64,000 nt of DNA from Lasioglossum baleicum (lineage: Eukaryota > Arthropoda > Insecta > Hymenoptera > Halictidae), in the NCBI RefSeq assembly GCF_051020765.1, contig NW_027469111.1, positions 62,001 through 126,000 on the forward strand, written 5' to 3'. The stretch's first letter is position 1, and every line of letters starts with the position of its first letter. Shown here one piece after another: positions 10,401-21,600 of the stretch. The notes under the pieces were generated by a model. That model saw only the letters and a list, made by a program, of their open reading frames with translations. It ran no database searches and had not been told where the DNA came from. The position numbers and the translations under genes are program-made.

Positions 10401-11109
10401 CTCAAACTGTGTGTTCAAAACTGGCACTGGGAGGGTCGTAGTGCCACCACTGCGAGGAGGCCCAGGACTCTGCGCGGCATACGCTGGAAGAATGTCCAGC
10501 GTGGTCGGCGCCGCGCAGAGACCTAAGGGGCGTTATTGGGATGGACCTCTCGTTGCCGGTCGTGGTCGACCACATGATCGGCAGCGAGAGGTCAAGAGCA
10601 GCGTTTGCCTCCTTCTGCGAGATTGTGATAACGCAGAAGGAGGCAGCGGAGAGGGAGAGGGAAGCCGACCCCCTCTCCGCCAGGAGGCTAGCATCGGCGG
10701 GGCAACCCCGACGAGGCCGACGGCCCCCTGTAAGGGGCCGCAGACGTAATGGCGGCGGTGGTACTACTTAGTACTTCCACCGCCACCAAGGGGGGCTGGC
10801 CGTTAAGGCGCCCCCGGGGTGGGCAGGACGCGGGGGGCGAGGTGGAGCAATAATCCCCTCCCCGCCTCTACAAATATGCGACCTGCCGGTCGACCCCCCT
10901 CCTTTTATTTGATAATATTTCATTTTATTCGATATGTATTTTATATTCTATATTATAAATTTTATCTTTATATTTTAATCCCCTTTATTTTGCCCCACCC
11001 TTCTTATGTTTGTAGTGTTTTGTCCATTGTATTTATTTACTTATTATTATTTATTTATTTATTGACTTTTATTTTATCTATTTTATCCATACAAGTTTTC
11101 ATTTATTGA

Positions 11110-12700
11110 TTTTATCTATTATTTTATCGTATTTTTAAGTTTTATGCAGGTCGACGTGGGGGATGGGACGGGGGGAGGGGACAGACGCGAGCCGGAACTC
11201 GCCTCTATCCCCTCCTTGTCGCGTGCGGGAAAAATACAATGCAGTGTGTACGAGTATTTGCACATGTATAAAAATCGCATGGCGCTGTAACAAAAATTCT
11301 AAATTATACAGCACAAGTTGCTGCAATGCATGCGCATAAGTTAAATTACCTGCATACCGCCGTTTCCTCAAACTGTGTGTTCATAACTGGCACTGGGAGG
11401 ATCGTAGTGCCACCACTGCGAGGAGGCCCAGGACTCTGCGCGGCATACGCTGGAAGAATGTCCAGCGTGGTCGGCGCCGCGCAGAGACCTAAGGGGCGTT
11501 ATTGGGATGGACCTCTCGTTGCCGGTCGTGGTCGACCACATGATCGGCAGCGAGAGGTCAAGAGCAGCGTTTGCCTCCTTCGGCGAGATTGTGATAACGC
11601 TGAAGGAGGCAGCGGAGAGAGAGAGGGAAGCCGACCCGCTCTCCGCCAGGAGGCTAGCATCGGCGGGGCAACACCGACGAGGCCGACGGCCCCCTGTAAG
11701 GGGCCGCAGACGTAATGGCGGCGGTGGTACTACTTAGTACTTCAACCGCCGCCAAGGGGGGCTGGCCGTTAAGGCGCCCCCGAGGTGGACAGGTCGCGGG
11801 GGGCGAGGTGGAGCAATAATCCCCTCCCCCCTCTACAAAGATGCGACCTGCCGGTCGACCCCCCTCCTTTTATTTTATAATATTTCATTTTATCCTATAT
11901 ATATTTTATATTCTATATTATAATTTTTATCTTTATCTTTTAATCCCCTTTATTTTGCCCCCGTTCTTATGTTTGTAGTGTTTTGTCCATTGTATTTATT
12001 TACTTATTATTATTTATTTATTGACTTTTATTTTATCTATTTTATCTATACACGTTTTCATTTATTGATTTTATCTATTATTTTATCGTATTTTTAAGTT
12101 TTATGCGGGTCGACGTGGGGGGTGGGACGGGGGGAGGGGACAGACGCGAGCCGGAACTCGCCTCTATCCCCTCCTTGTCGCGTGCGGAAAAAAATACAAT
12201 GCAGCGTGTACGAGTATTTGCACATGTATAAAAATCGGATGGCGCGGTAACAAAAATTCTAAATTATACAGCACAAGTTGCAGCAATGCATGCGCATAAG
12301 TTAAATTACCTGCATACAGCCGTTTCCTCAAACTGTGTGTTCATAACTGGCACTGGGAGGATCGCAGTGCCACCACTGCGAGGAGGCCCAGGACTCTGCG
12401 CGGCATACGCTGGAAGAATGTCCAGCGTGGTCGGCGCCGCGCAGAGACCTAAGGGGCGTTATTGGGATGGACCTCTCGTTGCCGGTCGTGGTCGACCACA
12501 TGATCGGCAGCGAGAGGTCAAGTGCAGCGTTTGCCTCCTTCGGCGAGATTGTGATAACGCAGAAGGAGGCAGCGGAGAGAGAGAGGGAAGCCGACCCGCT
12601 CTCCGCCAGGAGGCTAGCATCGGCGGGGCAACACCGACGAGGCCGACGGCCCCCTGTAAGGGGCCGCAGACGTAATGGCGGCGGTGGTACTACTTAGTAC
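11110..12700 (+). repeat. Duplicated block A, copy 1
   Basis: This segment holds the end of unit 11, unit 12 (anchor 11326) and the front of unit 13 (12286). It matches 25579-27169 at a constant offset of 14,469 bp. Shared markers include GATGGGACGG after GTCGACGTGGGG, the shortened GCGGGAAAAATAC run, GCCCCCGTTC in the AT block with GTTTGTAGTG, and the order of LINE variants (Ile-Val type, then Ile-Ala type). Confidence 0.7.
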
Positions 12701-13334
12701 TTCCACCGCCACCAAGGGGGGCTGGCCGTTAAGGCGCCCCCGGGGTGGGCAGGACGCGGGGGGCGAGGTGGAGCAATAATCCCCTCCCCGCCTCTACAAA
12801 TATGCGACCTGCCGGTCGACCCCCCTCCTTTTATTTGATAATATTTCATTTTATTCGATATGTATTTTATATTCTATATTATAAATTTTATCTTTATATT
12901 TTAATCCCCTTTATTTTGCCCCACCCTTCTTATGTTTGTAGTGTTTTGTCCATTGTATTTATTTACTTATTATTATTTATTTATTTATTGACTTTTATTT
13001 TATCTATTTTATCTATACAAGTTTTCATTTATTGATTTTATCTATTATTTTATCGTATTTTTAAGTTTTATGCAGGTCGACGTGGGGGATGGGACGGGGG
13101 GAGGGGACAGACGCGAGCCGGAACTCGCCTCTATCCCCTCCTTGTCGCGTGCGGGAAAAATACAATGCAGTGTGTACGAGTATTTGCACATGTATAAAAA
13201 TCGCATGGCGCTGTAGCAAAAATTCTAAATTATACAGCACAAGTTGCTGCAATGCATGCGCATAAGTTAAATTACCTGCATACCGCCGTTTCCTCAAACT
13301 GTGTGTTCATAACTGGCACTGGGAGGATCGTAGT

Positions 13335-16300
13335 GCCACCACTGCGAGGAGGCCCAGGACTCTGCGCGGCATACGCTGGAAGAATGTCCAGCGTGGTCGG
13401 CGCCGCGCAGAGACCTAAGGGGCGTTATTGGGATGGACCTCTCGTTGCCGGTCGTGGTCGACCACATGATCGGCAGCGAGAGGTCAAGTGCAGCGTTTGC
13501 CTCCTTCGGCGAGATTGTGATAACGCAGAAGGAGGCAGCGGAGAGAGAGAGGGAAGCCGACCCGCTCTCCGCCAGGAGGCTAGCATCGGCGGGGCAACAC
13601 CGACGAGGCCGACGGCCCCCTGTAAGGGGCCGCAGACGTAATGGCGGCGGTGGTACTACTTAGTACTTCCACCGCCGCCAAGGGGGGCTGGCCGTTAAGG
13701 CGCCCCCGAGGTGGACAGGTCGCGGGGGGGGGGGGCGGTGGAGCAATAATCCCCTCCCCCCTCTACAATGATGCGACCTGCCGGTCGACCCCCCTCCTTT
13801 TATTTTATATTATTTCATTTTATCCTATATATATTTTATATTCTATATTATAATTTTTATCTTTATCTTTTAATCCCCTTTATTTGCCCCCCCTTCTTAT
13901 GTTTGTTGTGTTTTGTCCATTGTATTTATTTACTTATTATTATTTATTTATTTATTGACTATTATATTATCTATTTTATCTATACAAGTTTTCATTTATT
14001 GATTTTATCTATTATTTTATCGTATTTTTAAGTTTTATGCGGGTCGACGTGGGGGGTCGGACGGGGGGAGGGGACAGACGCGAGCCGGAACTCGCCTCTA
14101 TCCCCTCCTTGTCGCGTGCGGAAAAAAATACAATGCAGCGTGTACGAGTATTTGCACATGTATAAAAATCGGATGGCGCGTTAACAAAAATTCTAAATTA
14201 TACAGCACAAGTTGCAGCAATGCATGCGCATAAGTTAAATTACCTGCATACAGCCGTTTCCTCAAACTGTGTGTTCATAACTGGCACTGGGAGGATCGCA
14301 GTGCCACCACTGCGAGGAGGCCCAGGACTCTGCGCGGCATACGCTGGAAGAATGTCCAGAGTGGTCAGCGCCGCGCAGAGACCTAAGGGGCGTTATTGGG
14401 ATGGACCTCTCGTTGCCGGTCGTGGTCGACCACATGATCGGCAGCGAGAGGTCAAGAGCAGCGTTTGCCTCCTTCTGCGAGATTGTGATAACGCAGAAGG
14501 AGGCAGCGGAGAGGGAGAGGGAAGCCGACCCCCTCTCCGCCAGGAGGCTAGCATCGGCGGGGCAACCCCGACGAGGCCGACGGCCCCCTGTAAGGGGCCG
14601 CAGACGTAATGGCGGCGGTGGGACTACTTAGTACTTCCACCGCCGCCAAGGGGGGCTGGCCGTTAAGGCGTCCCCGAGGTGGACAGGTCGCGGGGGCGAG
14701 GTGGAGCAATAATCCCCTCCCCCCTCTACAATGATGCGACCTGCCGGTCGACCCTCCTCCTTTTATTTTATAATATTTCATTTTATCCTATATATATTTT
14801 ATATTCTATATTATAATTTTTATCTTTATCTTTTAATCCCCTTTATTTTGCCCCCCCTTCTTATGTTTGTTGTGTTTTGTCCATTGTATTTATTTACTTA
14901 TTATTATTTATTTATTTATTGTCTTTTATTTTATCTATTTTATCTATACACGTTTTCATTTATTGATTTTATCTATTATTTTATCGTATTTTTAAGTTTT
15001 ATGCGGGTCGACGTGGGGGGTGGGACGGGGGGAGGGGACAGACGCGAGCCGGAACTCGCCTCTATCCCCTCCTTGTCGCGTGCGGAAAAAATACAATGCA
15101 GTGTGTACGAGTATTTGCACATGTATAAAAATCGCATGGCGCTGTAACAAAAATTCTAAATTATACAGCACAAGTTGCTGCAATGCATGCGCATAAGTTA
15201 AATTACCTGCATACCGCCGTTTCCTCAAACTGTGTGTTCATAACTGGCACTGGGAGGATCGTAGTGCCACCACTGCGAGGAGGCCCAGGACTCTCCGCGG
15301 CATACGCTGGAAGAATGTCCAGCGTGGTCGGCGCCGCGCAGAGACCTAAGGGGCGTTATTGGGATGGACCTCTCGTTGCCGGTCGTGGTCGACCACATGA
15401 TCGGCAGCGAGAGGTCAAGAGCAGCGTTTGCCTCCTTCGGCGAGATTGTGATAACGCTGAAGGAGGCAGCGGAGAGAGAGAGGGAAGCCGACCCGCTCTC
15501 CGCCAGGAGGCTAGCATCGGCGGGGCAACACGGACGAGGCCGACGGCCCCCTGTAAGGGGCAGCAGACGTAATGGCGGCGGTGGTACTACTTAGTACTTC
15601 AACCGCCGCCAAGGGGGGCTGGCCGTTAAGGCGCCCCCGAGGTGGACAGGTCGCGGGGGGCGAGGTGGAGCAATAATCCCCTCCCCCCTCTACAAAGATG
15701 CGACCTGCCGGTCGACCCCCCTCCTTTTATTTTATAATATTTCATTTTATCCTATATATATTTTATATTCTATATTATAATTTTTATCTTTATCTTTTAA
15801 TCCCCTTTATTTTGCTCCCCCTTCTTATGTTTGTTGTGTTTTGTCCATTGTATTTATTTACTTATTATTATTTATTTATTTATTGACTTTTATTTTATCT
15901 ATTTTATCTATACACGTTTTCATTTATTGATTTTATATATTATTTTATCGTATTTTTAAGTTTTATGCGGGTCGACGTGGGGGGTGGGACGGGGGGAGGG
16001 GACAGACGCGAGCCGGAACTCGCCTCTATCCCCTCCTTGTCGCGTGCGGAAAAAAATACAATGCAGCGTGTACGAGTATTTGCACATGTATAAAAATCGG
16101 ATGGCGCGTTAACAAAAATTCTAAATTATACAGCACAAGTTGCAGCAGTGCATGCGCATAAGTTAAATTACCTGCATACAGCCGTTTCCTCAAACTGTGT
16201 GTTCATAACTGGCACTGGGAGGATCGCAGTGCCACCACTGCGAGGAGGCCCAGGACTCTGCGCGGCATACGCTGGAAGAATGTCCAGAGTGGTCAGCGCC

Positions 16301-16600
16301 GCGCAGAGACCTAAGGGGCGTTATTGGGATGGACCTATCGTTGCCGGTCGTGGTCGACCACATGATCGGCAGCGAGAGGTCAAGAGCAGCGTTTGCCTCC
16401 TTCGGCGAGATTGTGATAACGCAGAAGGAGGCAGCGGAGAGAGAGAGGGAAGCCGACCCCCTCTCCGCCAGGAGGCTAGCATCGGCGGGGAAACCCCGAC
16501 GAGGCCGACGGCCCCCTGTAAGGGGCCGCAGACGTAATGGCGGCGGTGGTACTACTTAGTACTTCCACCGCCGCCAAGGGGGGCTGGCCGTTAAGGCGCC
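13335..16600 (+). repeat. Duplicated block B, copy 1
   Basis: This covers the rear of unit 14 (anchor 13252), units 15 (14220) and 16 (15183) and most of unit 17 (16148). It matches 26838-30103 at a constant offset of 13,503 bp. Rare shared variants prove common origin: TTTATTTGCCCCCCC, ACTATTATATTATC, GGCGTCCCCGAGG, GGAAAAAATAC (one A fewer), CTCCGCGGC, and ACCTATCG with GCAGTGCATG. Confidence 0.8.
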
Positions 16601-17745
16601 CCCGAGGTGGACAGGTCGCGGGGGGCGAGGTGGAGCAATAATCCCCTCCACCCTCTACAATGATGCGACCTGCCGGTCGACCCCCCTCCTTTTATTTTAT
16701 AATATTTCATTTTATCCCATATTCATTTTATATTCTATATTATAATTTTTATCTTTATCTTTTAATCCCCTTTATTTTGCCCCCCCCTTCTTATGTTTGT
16801 TGTGTTTTGTCCATTGTATTTATTTACTTATTATTATTTATTTATTTATTGTCTTTTATTTTATCTATTTTATCTACACACGTTTTCATTTATTGATTTT
16901 ATCTATTATTTTATCGTATTTTTAAGTTTTATGCGGGTCGACGTGGGGGGTGGGACGGGGGGAGCGGACAGACGCGAGCCGGAACTCGCCTCTATCCCCT
17001 TCTTGTCGCGTGCGGAAAAAAATACAATGCAGCGTGTACGAGTATTTGCACATGTATAAAAATCGGATGGCGCGGTAACAAAAATTCTAAATTATACAGC
17101 ACAAGTTGCAGCAATGCATGCGCATAAGTTAAATTACCTGCATACAGCCGTTTCCTCAAACTGTGTGTTCATAACTGGCACTGGGAGGATCGCAGTGCCA
17201 CCACTGCGAGGAGGCCCAGGACTCTGCGCGGCATACGCTGGAAGAATGTCCAGAGTGGTCAGCGCCGCGCAGAGACCTAAGGGGCGTTATTGGGATGGAC
17301 CTCTCGTTGCCGGTCGTGGTCGACCACATGATCGGCAGCGAGAGGTCAAGAGCAGCGTTTGCCTCCTTCTGCGAGATTGTGATAACGCAGAAGGAGGCAG
17401 CGGAGAGGGAGAGGGAAGCCGACCCCCTCTCCGCCAGGAGGCTAGCATCGGCGGGGAAACCCCGACGAGGCCGACGGCCCCCTGTAAGGGGCCGCAGACG
17501 TAATGGCGGCGGTGGGACTACTTAGTACTTCCACCGCCGCCAAGGGGGGCTGGCCGTTAAGGCGCCCCGAGGTGGACAGGTCGCGGGGGGCGAGGTGGAG
17601 CAATAATCCCCTCCACCCTCTACAATGATGCGACCTGCCGGTCGACCCCCCTCCTTTTATTTTATAATATTTCATTTTATCCCATATTCATTTTATATTC
17701 TATATTATAATTTTTATCTTTATCTTTTAATCCCCTTTATTTTGC
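15090..17745 (+). repeat. Duplicated block C, copy 1 (units 16-18)
   Basis: Units anchored at 15183, 16148 and 17114 match those at 19039, 20004 and 20970 at a constant offset of 3,856 bp, which is four monomers. Shared rare markers are CTCCGCGGC, GGGGCAGC, TTTTATATATT, GCAGTGCATG, ACCTATCG, GGGGAAACCCC, CCCATATTCATTTT and GAGCGGACAG. The match ends at the C-run near 17742, which is one base longer here than at 21598. Confidence 0.8.
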
Positions 17746-18945
17746 CCCCCCCTTCTTATGTTTGTTGTGTTTTGTCCATTGTATTTATTTACTTATTATT
17801 ATTTATTTATTGACTTTTATTTTATCTATTTTATCTATACACGTTTTCATTTATTGATTTTATCTATTATTTTATCGTATTTTTAAGTTTTATGCGGGTC
17901 GACGTGGGGGGTCGGACGGGGGGAGGGGACAGACGCGAGCCGGAACTCGCCTCTATCCCCTCCTTGTCGCGTGCGGAAAAAAATACAATGCAGCGTGTCC
18001 GAGTATTTGCACATGTATAAAAATCGGATGGCGCGTTAACAAAAATTCTAAATTATACAGCACAAGTTGCAGCAATGCATGCGCATAAGATAAATTACCT
18101 GCATACAGCCGTTTCCTCAAACTGTGTGTTCATAACTGGCACTGGGAGGATCGCAGTGCCACCACTGCGAGGAGGCCCAGGACTCTGCGCGGCATACGCT
18201 GGAAGAATGTCCAGAGTGGTCAGCGCCGCGCAGAGACCTAAGGGGCGTTATTGGGATGGACCTCTCGTTGCCGGTCGTGGTCGACCACATGATCGGCAGC
18301 GAGAGGTCAAGAGCAGCGTTTGCCTCCTTCTGCGAGATTGTGATAACGCAGAAGGAGGCAGCGGAGAGGGAGAGGGAAGCCGACCCCCTCTCCGCCAGGA
18401 GGCTAGCATCGGCGGGGCAACCCCGACGAGGCCGACGGCCCCCTGTAAGGGGCCGCAGACGTAATGGCGGCGGTGGGACTACTTAGTACTTCCACCGCCG
18501 CCAAGGGGGGCTGGCCGTTAAGGCGCCCCCGAGGTGGACAGGTCGCGGGGGCGAGGTGGAGCAATAATCCCCTCCCCCCTCTACAATGATGCGACCTGCC
18601 GGTCGACCCTCCTCCTTTTATTTTATAATATTTCATTTTATCCTATATATATTTTATATCCTATATTATAATTTTTATCTTTATCTTTTAATCCCCTTTA
18701 TTTTGCCCCCCCTTCTTATGTTTGTTGTGTTTTGTCCATTGTATTTATTTACTTATTATTATTTATTTATTTATTGTCTTTTATTTTATCTATTTTATCT
18801 ATACACGTTTTCATTTATTGATTTTATCTATTATTTTATCGTATTTTTAAGTTTTATGCGGGTCGACGTGGGGGGTGGGACGGGGGGAGGGGACAGACGC
18901 GAGCCGGAACTCGCCTCTATCCCCTCCTTGTCGCGTGCGGAAAAA
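17746..18945 (+). repeat. Unit 19 (anchor 18075) between the two copies of block C
   Basis: Unit 19 carries CATAAGATAAATT (Lys-Ile-Asn in the anchor frame), shared with units at 30612, 31576, 35432, 37363, 40253, 43143, 46033 and 47958. It also has CGACCCTCCTCC and ATATCCTATATT in its AT half. Its LINE remnant is at 18136-18486. Confidence 0.8.
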
Positions 18946-21600
18946 AATACAATGCAGTGTGTACGAGTATTTGCACATGTATAAAAATCGCATGGCGCTG
19001 TAACAAAAATTCTAAATTATACAGCACAAGTTGCTGCAATGCATGCGCATAAGTTAAATTACCTGCATACCGCCGTTTCCTCAAACTGTGTGTTCATAAC
19101 TGGCACTGGGAGGATCGTAGTGCCACCACTGCGAGGAGGCCCAGGACTCTCCGCGGCATACGCTGGAAGAATGTCCAGCGTGGTCGGCGCCGCGCAGAGA
19201 CCTAAGGGGCGTTATTGGGATGGACCTCTCGTTGCCGGTCGTGGTCGACCACATGATCGGCAGCGAGAGGTCAAGAGCAGCGTTTGCCTCCTTCGGCGAG
19301 ATTGTGATAACGCTGAAGGAGGCAGCGGAGAGAGAGAGGGAAGCCGACCCGCTCTCCGCCAGGAGGCTAGCATCGGCGGGGCAACACGGACGAGGCCGAC
19401 GGCCCCCTGTAAGGGGCAGCAGACGTAATGGCGGCGGTGGTACTACTTAGTACTTCAACCGCCGCCAAGGGGGGCTGGCCGTTAAGGCGCCCCCGAGGTG
19501 GACAGGTCGCGGGGGGCGAGGTGGAGCAATAATCCCCTCCCCCCTCTACAAAGATGCGACCTGCCGGTCGACCCCCCTCCTTTTATTTTATAATATTTCA
19601 TTTTATCCTATATATATTTTATATTCTATATTATAATTTTTATCTTTATCTTTTAATCCCCTTTATTTTGCTCCCCCTTCTTATGTTTGTTGTGTTTTGT
19701 CCATTGTATTTATTTACTTATTATTATTTATTTATTTATTGACTTTTATTTTATCTATTTTATCTATACACGTTTTCATTTATTGATTTTATATATTATT
19801 TTATCGTATTTTTAAGTTTTATGCGGGTCGACGTGGGGGGTGGGACGGGGGGAGGGGACAGACGCGAGCCGGAACTCGCCTCTATCCCCTCCTTGTCGCG
19901 TGCGGAAAAAAATACAATGCAGCGTGTACGAGTATTTGCACATGTATAAAAATCGGATGGCGCGTTAACAAAAATTCTAAATTATACAGCACAAGTTGCA
20001 GCAGTGCATGCGCATAAGTTAAATTACCTGCATACAGCCGTTTCCTCAAACTGTGTGTTCATAACTGGCACTGGGAGGATCGCAGTGCCACCACTGCGAG
20101 GAGGCCCAGGACTCTGCGCGGCATACGCTGGAAGAATGTCCAGAGTGGTCAGCGCCGCGCAGAGACCTAAGGGGCGTTATTGGGATGGACCTATCGTTGC
20201 CGGTCGTGGTCGACCACATGATCGGCAGCGAGAGGTCAAGAGCAGCGTTTGCCTCCTTCGGCGAGATTGTGATAACGCAGAAGGAGGCAGCGGAGAGAGA
20301 GAGGGAAGCCGACCCCCTCTCCGCCAGGAGGCTAGCATCGGCGGGGAAACCCCGACGAGGCCGACGGCCCCCTGTAAGGGGCCGCAGACGTAATGGCGGC
20401 GGTGGTACTACTTAGTACTTCCACCGCCGCCAAGGGGGGCTGGCCGTTAAGGCGCCCCCGAGGTGGACAGGTCGCGGGGGGCGAGGTGGAGCAATAATCC
20501 CCTCCACCCTCTACAATGATGCGACCTGCCGGTCGACCCCCCTCCTTTTATTTTATAATATTTCATTTTATCCCATATTCATTTTATATTCTATATTATA
20601 ATTTTTATCTTTATCTTTTAATCCCCTTTATTTTGCCCCCCCCTTCTTATGTTTGTTGTGTTTTGTCCATTGTATTTATTTACTTATTATTATTTATTTA
20701 TTTATTGTCTTTTATTTTATCTATTTTATCTACACACGTTTTCATTTATTGATTTTATCTATTATTTTATCGTATTTTTAAGTTTTATGCGGGTCGACGT
20801 GGGGGGTGGGACGGGGGGAGCGGACAGACGCGAGCCGGAACTCGCCTCTATCCCCTTCTTGTCGCGTGCGGAAAAAAATACAATGCAGCGTGTACGAGTA
20901 TTTGCACATGTATAAAAATCGGATGGCGCGGTAACAAAAATTCTAAATTATACAGCACAAGTTGCAGCAATGCATGCGCATAAGTTAAATTACCTGCATA
21001 CAGCCGTTTCCTCAAACTGTGTGTTCATAACTGGCACTGGGAGGATCGCAGTGCCACCACTGCGAGGAGGCCCAGGACTCTGCGCGGCATACGCTGGAAG
21101 AATGTCCAGAGTGGTCAGCGCCGCGCAGAGACCTAAGGGGCGTTATTGGGATGGACCTCTCGTTGCCGGTCGTGGTCGACCACATGATCGGCAGCGAGAG
21201 GTCAAGAGCAGCGTTTGCCTCCTTCTGCGAGATTGTGATAACGCAGAAGGAGGCAGCGGAGAGGGAGAGGGAAGCCGACCCCCTCTCCGCCAGGAGGCTA
21301 GCATCGGCGGGGAAACCCCGACGAGGCCGACGGCCCCCTGTAAGGGGCCGCAGACGTAATGGCGGCGGTGGGACTACTTAGTACTTCCACCGCCGCCAAG
21401 GGGGGCTGGCCGTTAAGGCGCCCCGAGGTGGACAGGTCGCGGGGGGCGAGGTGGAGCAATAATCCCCTCCACCCTCTACAATGATGCGACCTGCCGGTCG
21501 ACCCCCCTCCTTTTATTTTATAATATTTCATTTTATCCCATATTCATTTTATATTCTATATTATAATTTTTATCTTTATCTTTTAATCCCCTTTATTTTG
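18946..21600 (+). repeat. Duplicated block C, copy 2 (units 20-22)
   Basis: This is the counterpart of 15090-17745. Anchors are 19039, 20004 and 20970. I found no private substitution by eye within the stretches compared, so the duplication looks recent. After the match ends the sequences diverge (GTGTTCGAG at 21851-21859, ACAAATTGCTGC near 21918). Confidence 0.8.

Larger units (their letters stand above)
695..11325 (+). repeat. Left block: mixed monomer variants (units 1-11)
   Basis: Anchors are 695, 1662, 2629, 3596, 4563, 5531, 6498, 7465, 8427, 9393 and 10360. The LINE remnant of each unit lies at anchor+61 to anchor+411. Two haplotypes of the GC half alternate. One has CCAGCGTGGTCGGCGCC with TTCGGCGAG and GAGAGAGAGAGG; the other has CCAGAGTGGTCAGCGCC with TTCTGCGAG and GAGAGGGAGAGG. 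Recombinants of the two also occur. Two AT-half types occur as well. The CGATATGTA/AAATTTTATC type is in units 1, 2, 6, 7, 10 and 11. The CCTATATATAT type, often with a G-run of up to about 12, is in units 3-5, 8 and 9. Units 2, 3 and 11 carry TTCAAAACTGG with GTCGTAGTG. Unit 7 has a private CCACTCCGAGG. The variety suggests an older or less homogenised part of the array. Confidence 0.85.

Noticed and set aside
14731..15147. Phe/Tyr/Ile/Leu-rich ORFs of 62-149 codons resembling membrane proteins
   Set aside because: They read through the T-rich AT block. Their hydrophobicity is a by-product of base composition, and their ends move with homopolymer and microsatellite length changes.
14992..15228. 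Minus-strand ORFs of 68-85 codons
   Set aside because: They cross monomer parts with no start context or known motif, appear and vanish with single-base indels, and have no recognisable product.
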